Of a DNA stretch of 43,562 nt, positions 28,301 to 37,470 are shown in pieces. The notes beneath the pieces are model-generated. The model searched no databases. It was given only the letters and a program-made list of their open reading frames with translations, and was not told the origin of the DNA. Source of the stretch: a candidate division KSB1 bacterium (lineage in GTDB: Bacteria; Zhuqueibacterota; Zhuqueibacteria; JANLFK01; Oleimicrobiaceae); assembly GCA_034506335.1 (NCBI GenBank), contig JAPDPR010000029.1, positions 1 to 43,562 on the forward strand, in the 5' to 3' direction. Position numbers and translations under genes: made by a program. The first letter of the stretch is position 1. Every line of letters begins with the position of its first letter.

Positions 28301-28923
28301 GGTTAATGCTCACTGCAGTCGTGGCTGCGATGTTACTGGTGGCGTGTTCCCATCGTGACACGCCTCCGCCGGTTGCCCGTCCGGCCGAAGGCAGACCTGT
28401 AGAACAAGAGGGGTGGTCTTCCCGGGTGGTGAGCACCAAGGATGGCAGGTTGACAGCAGTGGTCGCCTACGGACACATGGTCAAATACAAGAACGACCAG
28501 CTGTACCGCTTCGATCAAGGGATCGAGGTGGACCTGTACAATGAGCAGGGGAGCCATCTCTCGCATGTCACGGCCGACTCGGGCGTGATGCATGAGGCTA
28601 CCTACGACCTCGAGGCGCATGGCAACGTAGTCGTGGTTTCGGATAGCGGGCTTGTGCTGCGCACCGAGAGGCTTTTCTATACCAAGGCGAACGATAAGGT
28701 CTACTCTGACGCGCCGGTGATGATTGTGCGCGCAGTCGGCGACACGCTGTACGGTAAAGGTTTCGAGTCAGACAAGAACCTGAGCAACTATGTCTTCTAC
28801 GAACCCCGCGGGGTGACCCAGCGTGCCATCGACTTGGACTTTGAGCGACGGCTGCAGCCTGCGCGGGCTCGGCGCGACACTGTGGAGTCGCACAGGGTGG
28901 GCACGCCGAACCACGAGCAGTGA
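28297..28923 (+). CDS. lptC: LPS export system protein LptC
   Basis: A 208-residue protein that starts at GTG 28297 in a GTGA overlap with kdsD. The N-terminus MLTAVVAAMLLVACS is a lipobox (Cys17), so it appears lipid-anchored rather than held by a transmembrane helix as in E. coli. The body has the LptC strands: VVAYGHMVKYKNDQLYRFDQ, GIEVDLYNEQG, LSHVTADSGVMHEATYDLEA, HGNVVVVSDSGLVLRTERLF and DAPVMIVRAVGDTLYGKGFESD. LptC forms the periplasmic start of the LPS bridge, passing LPS from LptBFG to LptA. Position between kdsD and the OstA-like gene confirms the call. The last about 30 residues are polar and poorly conserved. Confidence 0.88.
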   Translation: MRLMLTAVVAAMLLVACSHRDTPPPVARPAEGRPVEQEGWSSRVVSTKDGRLTAVVAYGHMVKYKNDQLYRFDQGIEVDLYNEQGSHLSHVTADSGVMHEATYDLEAHGNVVVVSDSGLVLRTERLFYTKANDKVYSDAPVMIVRAVGDTLYGKGFESDKNLSNYVFYEPRGVTQRAIDLDFERRLQPARARRDTVESHRVGTPNHEQ

Positions 28924-28948
28924 GCGAATTTTGGCAGGGAAACAGGGC

Positions 28949-30118
28949 ATGGAGGGGGGTGTTGGCAGCGGGTGGTGCTCCCTGGCGTGTGCCGCGATGG
29001 TGGCCGCTCTTGTTGTCGGTGGTGCGCGTGGTCAAGACGAACGCCTTCGCCTGGTCCATGCACAGCGATTGACCGGCCAGACAATCGCGGGGAGGGTCCT
29101 GCAACGGCTGGAAGGGGATGTGCTCTTTCGTCAGGGCAGGGCGAGCATGGCATGCGATCAGGCCCTGCGGGACGAGGCAGCAGGTACGGTGGTTCTGGTA
29201 GGGCGTGTCCGCATCGACACGGGCCGCCGCCGGTTGCACGCAGAGCGGGTGGCTTACAACGAGTTTACCCGCGTGGAGGAGGCCGAAGGGAACCCGGTCG
29301 TCTATGACAGCACCCGCAAGCTGGCTGCCGAGCGCCTGACGTATTTCGAGCTGGAGGAACGGGCGGTCGCCCAGGGGCGGGTGATGCTTGTGGACACTGC
29401 CCGCTTCACCAGCCTCAGCTGCGAACGCTTGGAATACTTTCGCGCCACTGGGTACGCGCGGGCAATTGGGCAACCGCGCCTAGTCAAGACCGACACCACT
29501 GGCCAGGACCCGCTGGTGCTCACGGGCGAGACAATGGAGGTGTTCGACGCTGGTGCTCGCGCCGTGGTCAGCGACAGCGTCACGCTGACAAGGGGAAGGC
29601 TCCACGTCAGCTGTGGCAAGGCAGAGTACTTTGATGATACCAAGCGGATCCTGCTCACCGCTTCGCCACACGGCCGGTACGGTCACGACCGATTCCGGGG
29701 AGTGACTATTGAAGTGCAATTGAGCGGCCAGCAGGTGCGTACCATCGTCGTGCACGGCGACGCGCTGATCACTTCGCCCAGCGATTCGCTTAACCCGGAG
29801 GTGCGGGTCAATCGTCTTACCGGACAGCGCGTGACCATGGACGTGGTCGATGAGCAGATTCGGCAGATGACCATCGAGGAGCAGGCCACGAGCCTGTACC
29901 ACGTGGTGGAGGAAGGTGAGTTCAAGGGCATCAATCGCATCAGCGGCGATAGGATAGTGTTGGCCCTGGAAGAGGGCAAGCTGCGAAGAGTACGGATTGA
30001 GAGCTCACCCGGCAAGACAGCAGGGGTGTTCTTTCCGCCCCACTTGGAAGGTGTGGCCACAGGCGGCAACGTGAAAGGAGAGTACACGCAGCAGCATGAG
30101 GCAGACCGTAGGCTCTGA
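28949..30118 (+). CDS. lptA: Long OstA-like LPS transport protein (LptA family)
   Basis: A 389-residue exported protein, more than twice the length of E. coli LptA (185). The signal peptide is [19 protein letters not shown]. The mature part is a series of beta-strands with recurring motifs such as [41 protein letters not shown] and [11 protein letters not shown], the pattern of OstA repeats. It resembles the OstA-like proteins of Bacteroidota. LptA-family proteins form the jelly-roll bridge that carries LPS across the periplasm; a longer protein could span more of it with fewer copies. The start is uncertain: ATG 28949 directly precedes the signal, with a TTG at 28931 as alternative and no strong ribosome site. 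Its end overlaps lptB by 23 bases. Confidence 0.85.
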   Translation: MEGGVGSGWCSLACAAMVAALVVGGARGQDERLRLVHAQRLTGQTIAGRVLQRLEGDVLFRQGRASMACDQALRDEAAGTVVLVGRVRIDTGRRRLHAERVAYNEFTRVEEAEGNPVVYDSTRKLAAERLTYFELEERAVAQGRVMLVDTARFTSLSCERLEYFRATGYARAIGQPRLVKTDTTGQDPLVLTGETMEVFDAGARAVVSDSVTLTRGRLHVSCGKAEYFDDTKRILLTASPHGRYGHDRFRGVTIEVQLSGQQVRTIVVHGDALITSPSDSLNPEVRVNRLTGQRVTMDVVDEQIRQMTIEEQATSLYHVVEEGEFKGINRISGDRIVLALEEGKLRRVRIESSPGKTAGVFFPPHLEGVATGGNVKGEYTQQHEADRRL

Positions 30119-30851
30119 CCAGCGCATGCTCCTCCGCTCCGAGGACCTTGTCAAGGTCTACAGCAAGCGGAAGGTGGTCAATGGCGTCTCCATCGAGGTG
30201 CGGCAAGGCGAAATCGTTGGCCTCCTGGGGCCAAACGGCGCCGGCAAGACTACCACCTTCTACATGATCACCGGGATGATTCGCCCCACCGCGGGCAGGA
30301 TCTTCCTGGATGGGCAGGAGATCACGAATCTGCCCATGTATCGGCGCGCACAGATGGGCATTGCCTACCTGTCCCAGGAGCCGTCGATTTTTCGCAAGCT
30401 GACGGTGGAGGAAAATATCCTGGCAATTCTTGAGACCATGGAGCTCACGCGCGAGGAGCGCGCCCGGCGCTTGGAGGAGCTGCTCAACGAGCTGGACATC
30501 GCCCACTTGGCCAAAAACAAGGCTTACACCCTTTCCGGCGGCGAGCGACGGCGGGCAGAAATCACCCGTGCCCTGGTCACCAGGCCCAAGTTCATTCTCT
30601 TGGACGAGCCTTTTGCCGGTGTGGACCCGATTGCCGTTGAGGATATTCAAGGGATCGTTGCCCGTCTAAAGGAGAAAAACATCGGGGTCTTGATTACCGA
30701 CCATAACGTGCACGAGACCCTGTCGATTACCGACCGTGCCTATCTGCTGTACGAAGGGGTCGTGCTCAAGTCAGGGACCTCCGAGTTCCTGGCCAATGAC
30801 CCCGAGGCGCGGAAGCTGTATTTGGGCGAGAAGTTCCGCTTGGACCGGTAG
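30096..30851 (+). CDS. lptB: LPS export ABC transporter ATP-binding protein
   Basis: A 251-residue ATPase that powers LPS extraction with LptF and LptG, which are elsewhere. Walker A GPNGAGKT is at 45-52, the Q-loop Q94 in [16 protein letters not shown], the signature LSGGERRR at 146-153, Walker [14 protein letters not shown] at 166-178 and the switch His at 203 in TDHNVHET. The Q-loop and ERRR signature are specific for LptB among ABC ATPases. ATG 30096 overlaps lptA; ATG 30126 ([12 protein letters not shown]) would match the length of E. coli LptB better and lies eight bases after the lptA stop. The gene is followed by a 166-base gap before rpoN. Confidence 0.96.
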   Translation: MRQTVGSDQRMLLRSEDLVKVYSKRKVVNGVSIEVRQGEIVGLLGPNGAGKTTTFYMITGMIRPTAGRIFLDGQEITNLPMYRRAQMGIAYLSQEPSIFRKLTVEENILAILETMELTREERARRLEELLNELDIAHLAKNKAYTLSGGERRRAEITRALVTRPKFILLDEPFAGVDPIAVEDIQGIVARLKEKNIGVLITDHNVHETLSITDRAYLLYEGVVLKSGTSEFLANDPEARKLYLGEKFRLDR

Positions 30852-31017
30852 CTGGTTGGGGGGATGTCGATAGGTGTAAAGGGAGAAAGTTGGTTGTCAA
30901 CTGCAAAGCACGTGGTGAGGATTATCGGAACACAAAATCGGTGAGCGTCGTCATGTGGGAATGTGAGGTGGAGCGCGGAGTCTTCTGCGGGGTGACAAGG
31001 AAGGAGGTGCAGAGCGC

Positions 31018-32463
31018 ATGGTAAACCTGTCTCAGAGACTGTCCATGCAGCTGCGGCAGTCACCGCAGCAGGTGCTGCTTTCTTCCTTGCTCCAACTGCC
31101 TATCTTGAGCCTGGAACACCGCATAAACCTGGAGCTGGAGACCAATCCTCTTCTGGAGATCGACACGGAGATGGAAGAGGAGCTGGAGCAGGAGGAGATT
31201 CCAGAGCAGACCTTGGAGCTGGAAAAGCCCGAAGATTCCGACGAGGAGGAAGAGGTCGACTACGACACCATCCACGACCAGAAAGAGGAGGAAGAGATCG
31301 ACTGGGAGGCCGTGCTCAACGACCAAGATTCCTACGAGCACTGGATTCCCAGGGAAAAGGACGCCGAGCAGTTCGAGCGGCCGGAGGTCTATCGGGAAAC
31401 TTTGACCGACCACCTGCTCAACCAGCTGCACCTGACGGACCTGAGCGACCAGGAGATGGCGATTGGCGAACACCTGATCTGGAACATCAACAGCTCCGGT
31501 TACCTGGCCACCGACGTGGACAGCGTGGCCGAGACCTTCGATGCGGATCCGGAGGTGGTGGAGAAGGTTCTGGAGGTCATCCAGCACTTTGACCCTCCTG
31601 GCATTGGTGCCCGTAACCTTCAGGAGTGCCTCCTGATCCAGCTGCTCGAACAAGAGGATCCCCACCCATTGGCAGTGACCATCATCAGGGACTATTTTGA
31701 TGACTTCAAGAACCTGCGGTTCGAAAAACTGGCCAAGACCTTGGGGGTGTCGCTAGACGAGGTGAAAGAGGCCATTGAGGAGATCAAAAAGCTCAACCCG
31801 AAGCCAGGGGAGGGCTATGTTGCCTACGAGGACAACTATGTTGTGCCGGATATGACGGTCGTCAAGGAGGATGGGGAGTTCAAGGTTATTCTGAACGACT
31901 GGAACATCCCTTCGCTGCGCATCAGCAAGTCATACCGGCAGATGTTGGCGGACAAGAAGAATACCCCAAAGGAAGCCAGGGACTACATCCGCCAACGACT
32001 GGAGTCGGCGCGCTGGTTGATTAACTCCATTCAGCAGCGGCGGCAGACCATCATCCGCGTCATGGAAGCTATCATCCGCCGCCAACGCGACTTTTTCGAG
32101 TATGGCCCGGAACACATCAAGCCGATGATTCTTAAAGACATTGCCGACGACATTGGCATGGACATTTCCACGGTCAGCCGGGTTACCAACGGCAAGTATG
32201 TGCAAACGGAGTTTGGGGTTTTCGAGCTCAAATACTTTTTCAGCGAGAAGATTCACCGCGATGATGGTGAGGATGTTTCCAATCGGGTGATAAAGAACCG
32301 CATCAAGGAGATCATCCAGAAGGAGGACCCAAAGAGGCCGCTTAACGATCAGAAAATCGCGGAGATGCTCAAGGCCGAAGGGTACAACGTGGCCCGACGG
32401 ACGGTGGCCAAATATCGCGAACAGATGATGATTCCTATCGCCCGCTTGCGGCGAGGCCTTTGA
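31018..32463 (+). CDS. rpoN: RNA polymerase sigma-54 factor
   Basis: A 481-residue sigma factor for promoters of the -24/-12 type that need enhancer-binding activators. Region I opens [20 protein letters not shown], rich in Gln and Leu. It is followed by a very acidic region II (about 50-105) and the core-binding domain with [11 protein letters not shown] and [18 protein letters not shown] helix-turn-helix precedes the RpoN box [10 protein letters not shown] at 459-468. Start ATG 31018 has GGAGGTG eight bases upstream. rpoN next to lptB is a classic arrangement in Gram-negative bacteria. No clear sigma-54 promoter was found in the window, so targets lie elsewhere. Confidence 0.97.
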   Translation: MVNLSQRLSMQLRQSPQQVLLSSLLQLPILSLEHRINLELETNPLLEIDTEMEEELEQEEIPEQTLELEKPEDSDEEEEVDYDTIHDQKEEEEIDWEAVLNDQDSYEHWIPREKDAEQFERPEVYRETLTDHLLNQLHLTDLSDQEMAIGEHLIWNINSSGYLATDVDSVAETFDADPEVVEKVLEVIQHFDPPGIGARNLQECLLIQLLEQEDPHPLAVTIIRDYFDDFKNLRFEKLAKTLGVSLDEVKEAIEEIKKLNPKPGEGYVAYEDNYVVPDMTVVKEDGEFKVILNDWNIPSLRISKSYRQMLADKKNTPKEARDYIRQRLESARWLINSIQQRRQTIIRVMEAIIRRQRDFFEYGPEHIKPMILKDIADDIGMDISTVSRVTNGKYVQTEFGVFELKYFFSEKIHRDDGEDVSNRVIKNRIKEIIQKEDPKRPLNDQKIAEMLKAEGYNVARRTVAKYREQMMIPIARLRRGL

Positions 32464-32472
32464 AGAGGAGAC

Positions 32473-32480
32473 GGGAGGAG
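32473..32480 (+). promoter_or_regulatory. Strong ribosome site that favours an upstream hslV start
   Basis: GGGAGGAG lies six bases before GTG 32487 and 12 before ATG 32493, both in frame with hslV. The homology-based start at GTG 32535 has only a weak GGGGGTG. If 32487 is used, HslV is made with a 19-residue propeptide. Confidence 0.6.
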
Positions 32481-32534
32481 TTTGAGGTGCGTATGAGGCG
32501 TGGCCCATGTGACAGCGGATGGGGGTGTGGCAAG

Positions 32535-33059
32535 GTGCGTGCTACCACGATCTTAGGCGTACGCCATAAGGGGGAAGTGGCCCTGGCTGGGGATGGTCAG
32601 GTGACCTTTGGCGATGCAGTGCTGAAGAACAACGCCAGGAAGGTGCGCAAGATTTACAACGATACGGTGCTTGCGGGATTTGCCGGTGCGGCTGCCGATG
32701 CCCTCACCCTGTTTGACCGTTTCGAGAGAAGGCTGGAGGAAGCCCACGGCAATCTGGGGCGTGCCGCGGTAGAGTTGGCCAAGGACTGGCGCAGCGACCG
32801 CTACCTGCGTCACCTGGACGCCTCCTTGGCGGTGATGGACAAGAAGCAAACCTTTATCATCTCCGGCAACGGCGAAGTCATCGAGCCTGACGATGAGGTA
32901 GTGGCTTTGGGCTCGGGAGGTGGCTATGCGCTGGCTGCGGCACGCGCGTTGATCAAACACACCACCCTCAGCGCGCGCGAGATTGTGCGCGAGGCCATGC
33001 AGGTGGCGTCCTCCATCTGCATCTACACCAACAACAAGATCACCATGATCGAGCTGTAA
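32535..33059 (+). CDS. hslV: ATP-dependent protease subunit HslV (ClpQ)
   Basis: A 174-residue threonine peptidase, counted from GTG 32535, that degrades proteins in the cytoplasm as a double hexamer capped by HslU. It opens [20 protein letters not shown]. The first Thr of TTI becomes the N-terminal nucleophile after removal of VRA. Further hallmarks are [57 protein letters not shown] and the end [19 protein letters not shown] at 32487 with a stronger ribosome site would add 16 residues, so the true propeptide length is open. hslU follows 30 bases later; the pair is a standard heat-shock protease. No heat-shock promoter is visible, so it seems to ride on the envelope operon. Confidence 0.95.
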   Translation: MRATTILGVRHKGEVALAGDGQVTFGDAVLKNNARKVRKIYNDTVLAGFAGAAADALTLFDRFERRLEEAHGNLGRAAVELAKDWRSDRYLRHLDASLAVMDKKQTFIISGNGEVIEPDDEVVALGSGGGYALAAARALIKHTTLSAREIVREAMQVASSICIYTNNKITMIEL

Positions 33060-33089
33060 GCTGTGGGAGCCGAAGGGGAACTAAGACCA

Positions 33090-34427
33090 ATGAAACAGCT
33101 GACCCCGCGAGAGATCGTGCGGGAACTTGACCGCTACATCGTCGGGCAGGAGAAGGCCAAGAAGGCGGTGGCCATCGCCCTGCGTAACCGCTGGCGTCGT
33201 CTCCAGGTGGACGAGCGGTTGCGCGAGGAGATCATGCCCAATAACATCATCCTCATCGGCCCCACCGGCGTGGGCAAGACGGAGATCGCGCGTCGACTGG
33301 CCAAGCTGGCTAATGCGCCGTTCATCAAGGTCGAGGCCTCCAAATTTACTGAGGTGGGCTACGTGGGCCGCGATGTGGAGTCGATCATCCGGGACTTGGT
33401 GGATCTGGCGGTGGCGATGACGCGCAATGAGAAGGCCGAGCAGCTGGAGCCGCGCGCCGAACAGCTGGCCGAGGATCGCCTCTTGGAGCTCCTGCTCCCC
33501 GACGGAGGCGATGGCAAAGGGGATAACCCTGGGCCACGCAAAGGCCTGCAGCGCACGCGCGAAAAGCTGCGTCGCCGCCTCCGCGCTGGCCAGCTGGAGG
33601 ACCGCACCGTCGAACTGGAGGTCCCCGTCGACTCCATGTCCCTGATGCAGATCATCTCCCCCCTCGGGGTGGAGGAGATGGGGGTCAATCTCCAGGAGCT
33701 TCTCGGCCCGGCGGTCCCCAAGAAGGTCAAGAAGCGGCAGATGAAAGTGGCCGAGGCGCGCCGCTACCTTGTCCAAGAGGAGCTGCAGAAGATGATCGAC
33801 ATGGAGGAGGTGGTACGCGAGGCCATCGCCCGCGTAGAAGATTCGGGCATTGTCTTCTTGGACGAAATCGACAAAATCGCCGGCGAGAAGAGCGCGGTCG
33901 GCCCTGATGTGTCGCGCGAAGGCGTGCAGCGCGACCTCCTGCCGGTCATCGAAGGCACCACCGTGCTCACCAAGTACGGACTGGTGCGGACCGACCACAT
34001 CCTCTTCATCGCTTCGGGTGCGTTCCACGTGTCGCGCCCCTCAGACCTCATCCCTGAATTGCAGGGGCGCTTCCCCATTCGCGTGGAGCTGCATAGCCTG
34101 AGCACCGAGGACTTTATGCGCATCCTCACCGAGCCGGAGAACGCGCTTATCAAGCAGTACACGGCCTTGTTAGAAAGCGAAGGGGTGAGGATTAGGTTCA
34201 CTCGGGGCGCCCTGCGCGAAATCAGCGAGACCGCCACCAAGGTGAACGAGCGCACCGAAAACATTGGCGCCCGCCGCCTACACACCATCCTCACCACTTT
34301 GTTGGAGGACATCCTTTACCAGCTCCCTGACGAGAATATCAAGAGCGTGACCATCACCCAAAAGAAGGTGCGCGAGACGCTGCGCGATATTGTGGAAGAT
34401 GAGGACCTAAGTCACTACATTCTGTGA
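33090..34427 (+). CDS. hslU: ATP-dependent protease ATPase subunit HslU (ClpY)
   Basis: A 445-residue AAA+ unfoldase that feeds proteins to HslV. It opens [20 protein letters not shown]. Walker A GPTGVGKT is at 57-64, and the pore loop follows in [18 protein letters not shown]. The charged I-domain covers about 110-230, Walker B IVFLDE is at 254-259 and sensor motifs lie in FIASGAFH and [11 protein letters not shown]. The C-terminus DLSHYIL is the tail that inserts into HslV and opens its gate. ATG 33090 is chosen by homology; a GTG at 33063 would add nine residues. Confidence 0.97.
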   Translation: MKQLTPREIVRELDRYIVGQEKAKKAVAIALRNRWRRLQVDERLREEIMPNNIILIGPTGVGKTEIARRLAKLANAPFIKVEASKFTEVGYVGRDVESIIRDLVDLAVAMTRNEKAEQLEPRAEQLAEDRLLELLLPDGGDGKGDNPGPRKGLQRTREKLRRRLRAGQLEDRTVELEVPVDSMSLMQIISPLGVEEMGVNLQELLGPAVPKKVKKRQMKVAEARRYLVQEELQKMIDMEEVVREAIARVEDSGIVFLDEIDKIAGEKSAVGPDVSREGVQRDLLPVIEGTTVLTKYGLVRTDHILFIASGAFHVSRPSDLIPELQGRFPIRVELHSLSTEDFMRILTEPENALIKQYTALLESEGVRIRFTRGALREISETATKVNERTENIGARRLHTILTTLLEDILYQLPDENIKSVTITQKKVRETLRDIVEDEDLSHYIL

Positions 34428-34442
34428 GCGGAGGAGGAACCT

Positions 34443-35357
34443 GTGAAACGCGATTTTCTTGCCATAACTGATTTCTCTTCGCGGGAGGTGGAAGCCACCT
34501 TAGAGCTAGCGAAAAAATTGAAGCGCGACGCCAAGCGAGGCAAGTGTGAGCCTTTGCTCCGCGGTAAGACTCTGGCGATGGTTTTCGAAAAGCCGTCGGC
34601 GCGCACGCGCGTTTCTTTCGAGGTGGGCATGTTCCAGCTGGGCGGTCACGCTCTGTACTTGGGCCCTAACGAGATCGGTCTTGGCAAACGCGAATCGGTG
34701 GCGGATGTGGCCCGCGTCCTTTCCCGTTACTGCGATGGCATCATGGCGCGCCTCTTTGGCCATGAAGTGATCGAGGAGCTGGCCCGTTTCGCGTCTGTAC
34801 CGGTCATCAATGGCCTGACCGACCTCCTTCATCCTTGTCAGGTGATGGGCGATGTGCTGACCATCATAGAGCACAAGGGGAGGATGGAGGGGTTGAAAGT
34901 GGCCTGGGTTGGGGACGGCAACAATGTGGCCAACTCCTGGCTGAATATGGCTTCACGCCTTCCGTTCACGCTCCACTTGGCCTGCCCTGAGGGATACGAT
35001 CCCAATGAAGCCATCTTGGCGCGCGCCAAAGGTGCCGGCGTGAGCGAGGTGAAGCTGTTCCGCGACCCCAAGGAGGCAGTGCGCGGGGCTGATGTGATCT
35101 ATACCGATGTCTGGGCCAGCATGGGGCAGGAGGCGGAAGCAGAAGTGCGTAAGAAGGTGTTCAGGCCCTACCAGGTGAACGAAGAACTGGTGGCGATGGC
35201 TGCGCCCGATTGCATTGTGATGCACTGCCTCCCTGCACACCGCGGGGATGAAATCACCGATGCGGTGATAGACGGCCCGCACTCTGTGGTCTTTGACGAG
35301 GCGGAAAACCGTTTGCACGTGCAGAAGGCGATCATGGTCACGCTCATGCGGGCGTGA
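34443..35357 (+). CDS. argF: Ornithine carbamoyltransferase
   Basis: A 304-residue enzyme that makes citrulline from ornithine and carbamoyl phosphate in arginine synthesis. Carbamoyl-phosphate motifs are SARTR (52-56) and HPCQ (130-133). The ornithine-binding elements are DGNNVANSW, DVWASMG (221-227) and HCLPAHRG (260-267). The HCLPAHRG motif distinguishes it from aspartate carbamoyltransferase. GTG 34443 has GGAGGAGG five bases upstream and lies 15 bases after hslU. No other arginine genes are near, so it may be moved into the operon for constitutive expression. Confidence 0.95.
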   Translation: MKRDFLAITDFSSREVEATLELAKKLKRDAKRGKCEPLLRGKTLAMVFEKPSARTRVSFEVGMFQLGGHALYLGPNEIGLGKRESVADVARVLSRYCDGIMARLFGHEVIEELARFASVPVINGLTDLLHPCQVMGDVLTIIEHKGRMEGLKVAWVGDGNNVANSWLNMASRLPFTLHLACPEGYDPNEAILARAKGAGVSEVKLFRDPKEAVRGADVIYTDVWASMGQEAEAEVRKKVFRPYQVNEELVAMAAPDCIVMHCLPAHRGDEITDAVIDGPHSVVFDEAENRLHVQKAIMVTLMRA

Positions 35358-35391
35358 GAAGTGGGAGCGCACCGAAGACGAGGACTTGGCT

Positions 35392-36354
35392 GTGGAGATT
35401 ACCCGCTACCAGGATCAGCACGCAGAGGAATGGGATCGCTTCGTCTGGGCGGCCAATAACGGCACCATTTTCCATACCCGGCGCTTTCTTTCCTACCACC
35501 CACCTGGGCGCTTTGAGGACCATTCGCTGGTGTTCAAGAAGCGGGGCCGGGTACTGGCGCTTCTGCCGGCGGTGCGACTGGACCGCGGAAACTCCAACGT
35601 TCTCTCTTCCCATTGTGGGGCATCCTATGGCGGATTTGTTGTCCGGCCAGACCTTTCCATCCGCGATGCCTTTCTGTTGGTAGACGCCCTTTTGGACTAT
35701 GCCCATGGGCAGAAGTTCGATGTGGTGGAGCTCACTCATCCGCCGCAGGTCTATTGGGCCAAGCCCAGCAACTACATCGACTTTGCCCTTTTTCAGAGAA
35801 ACTTTGTGTACAAGAAGCGGGAAATTTCCAGCGTAGTGCCGCTGAATTTCGCGCCTGAGTGTGTACTGGAGACATTCAGTGCCGAGTCGCGGCGGGCGGT
35901 CCGACGCGCCCTCAAGCTGGGGGTCGAGGTGCGCCCGTGCGACGATTATGCTCAGTTCTACCAGATCTTGCAGAAGAACCTGAAGATGCGGCACAATGTG
36001 CGCCCCACGCACACGGTCGACGAGCTGCTCACCCTCAAAGGCCTTTTTCCGGAGCGCATCCATCTGTTGGGCGCTTTTGCGGAGGGGCGGATGATTGCGG
36101 GGGTGGTGCTCTTCGACTGCAACGTGCGCACCACGCTGGCCTTTTACATCAGCCACGACGAGGGCTTTCAGCACTACCGGCCGGTCAATCTCCTTTTCTA
36201 CAAGATCTTCCAGGATGCAATCCGCAGGGGGTTCAGCTGGTTTGACTTTGGCATTTTCACCGTAAACATGGCGCCCAACTGGGGGCTTGGCCATTTCAAA
36301 GAAGGGTTCGGCGCACAGGGGGTCTTTCGCGACACCTTCCATCGTGCTGTTTGA
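35392..36354 (+). CDS. FemAB/GNAT-like aminoacyl- or acyltransferase
   Basis: A 320-residue protein from GTG 35392 with GAGG eight bases upstream. It has the two-part layout of FemAB-type GNAT proteins. The first half (EWDRFVWAANNGTIFHTRRF, VLALLPAVRLD) covers substrate binding. The second contains ESRRAVRRALKLGVEVRP, IHLLGAFAEGRMIAGVVLFD, TLAFYISHDEGFQHYRPVNLLFYKI and WFDFGIFTVNMAPNWGLGHFKEGFG. Such proteins add amino acids to cell-wall precursors or acyl groups to surface sugars. Two glycosyltransferases follow, which favours a surface polysaccharide role (inference). It starts 34 bases after argF. Confidence 0.72.
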   Translation: MEITRYQDQHAEEWDRFVWAANNGTIFHTRRFLSYHPPGRFEDHSLVFKKRGRVLALLPAVRLDRGNSNVLSSHCGASYGGFVVRPDLSIRDAFLLVDALLDYAHGQKFDVVELTHPPQVYWAKPSNYIDFALFQRNFVYKKREISSVVPLNFAPECVLETFSAESRRAVRRALKLGVEVRPCDDYAQFYQILQKNLKMRHNVRPTHTVDELLTLKGLFPERIHLLGAFAEGRMIAGVVLFDCNVRTTLAFYISHDEGFQHYRPVNLLFYKIFQDAIRRGFSWFDFGIFTVNMAPNWGLGHFKEGFGAQGVFRDTFHRAV

Positions 36355-36390
36355 GGGCGGTTTTATCCATGCGCGCCGCCTGAGGTTATC

Positions 36391-37470
36391 ATGCCGCTGC
36401 GCATCCTCCATATTGCTCCATTCAACACCTCGGATGTCCCCATGACCCTGGTGCGTGCTGAGCGGGCCATGGGGCATTATAGTCGGCTGGTGACCCTCGG
36501 GCGCGATCCCCGCTGTTTTGAGGAAGACATCTGCTTGGAGCTGCCGTTGCTGGACTGGTGGGGCACGCGGTTGGCGAAACGGTTCTTTTCTGACCCAGAG
36601 AGGCTGCGCGTGGACAACGTGGCGCGGGTGCCTGAACAGCTCCCTCCTACCTGGCGTCCCCATGGGCCGGTCGAGCGAATGCTGGTTCGCCTCCGGGAGG
36701 CTCTTTGGAGCCCCGCCATCCGCCGCGCTGTGCGCCGGCATAGGCTCGCTGACTTTGACGTGTATCAGTTGGATGGCGGGCTGGAGTTTACAAGGGACGG
36801 CCGGTTCATAGCCCAGCGGAAAAAGGAAGGCAAGCGGATCATCTGCTGTTACACCGGCAGCGACCTGCGTACTCGCGGCGTTATTCCCGCTGTCGATGCC
36901 CTCGCCGATGTGCGCGTCACGGTCGAATTTGACCACCTGAGGTTACACCCCTCCATTCACCACGTCTTCTTTCCGTTTGAGGTGGAGCGCTTTGAACCCC
37001 GGCGTGAAAGGCGACCCGGTCCCCTACGCATTGGTCACGCTCCCACCAATAGGAAAGCCAAAGGGAGCGACGTCATCATCCCCGTGCTCGTTGCTCTGCA
37101 AGAGGAATGGGGCGTGGAGATGGTGCTGATCGAAAAGCTGCCCTATGCCGAGGCCCTGCGGCGGAAGGCCGAGTGCGACATTTTCGTGGACCAGCTCGGC
37201 GACCTGGGCTATGGTATCAACTCCCTTGAGGCCTTAGCCATGGGTATTCCGGTGTGCTCATGCCTGGCGCCGGGCTTTGCAGAGCGGTACCCTGACCACC
37301 CGTTCGTGGTCGTTGACGCCGGTAACCTGCGCCAGGAGCTGGTGCGGCTGATCAATGATGCGGGCTTGCGGCAGAGACTTGGTGCGGCGGGCCGGGCGTG
37401 GGTCCTCCGCTACCACGACAGCAGGCGGGTTGCTGCGCACATTCATCGCTTGGCAGGACTCCTTGCATGA
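36391..37470 (+). CDS. Glycosyltransferase, GT4-like (GT-B fold)
   Basis: A 359-residue protein with a GT-B layout. The N-terminus LRILHIAPFNTSDVPMTLVRA is the first Rossmann strand with its ligand loop. The C-terminal domain has IGHAPTNRKAKGSDVI, VEMVLIEKLPYAEALRRKAECDIFVDQLGDLGYGINSLEALAMG and a later helix QRLGAAGRAWVLRYHD typical of GT4 enzymes. The EALAMGIPV segment matches the sugar-nucleotide-binding 'E-x7-E' region of retaining GT4 enzymes only in part. It probably adds a sugar to a surface polysaccharide. It begins 36 bases after the FemAB-like gene, with an ATGA overlap to the next glycosyltransferase. Donor and acceptor are unknown. Confidence 0.72.
   Translation: MPLRILHIAPFNTSDVPMTLVRAERAMGHYSRLVTLGRDPRCFEEDICLELPLLDWWGTRLAKRFFSDPERLRVDNVARVPEQLPPTWRPHGPVERMLVRLREALWSPAIRRAVRRHRLADFDVYQLDGGLEFTRDGRFIAQRKKEGKRIICCYTGSDLRTRGVIPAVDALADVRVTVEFDHLRLHPSIHHVFFPFEVERFEPRRERRPGPLRIGHAPTNRKAKGSDVIIPVLVALQEEWGVEMVLIEKLPYAEALRRKAECDIFVDQLGDLGYGINSLEALAMGIPVCSCLAPGFAERYPDHPFVVVDAGNLRQELVRLINDAGLRQRLGAAGRAWVLRYHDSRRVAAHIHRLAGLLA

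Noticed and set aside
33081..34028. 315-codon open frame on the minus strand
   Set aside because: It is a shadow of hslU, rich in His, Leu and Asp with no motif.
35344..36936. 530-codon open frame on the minus strand
   Set aside because: It is antisense to the FemAB-like and first GT4 genes, with low-complexity composition and no recognisable domain.
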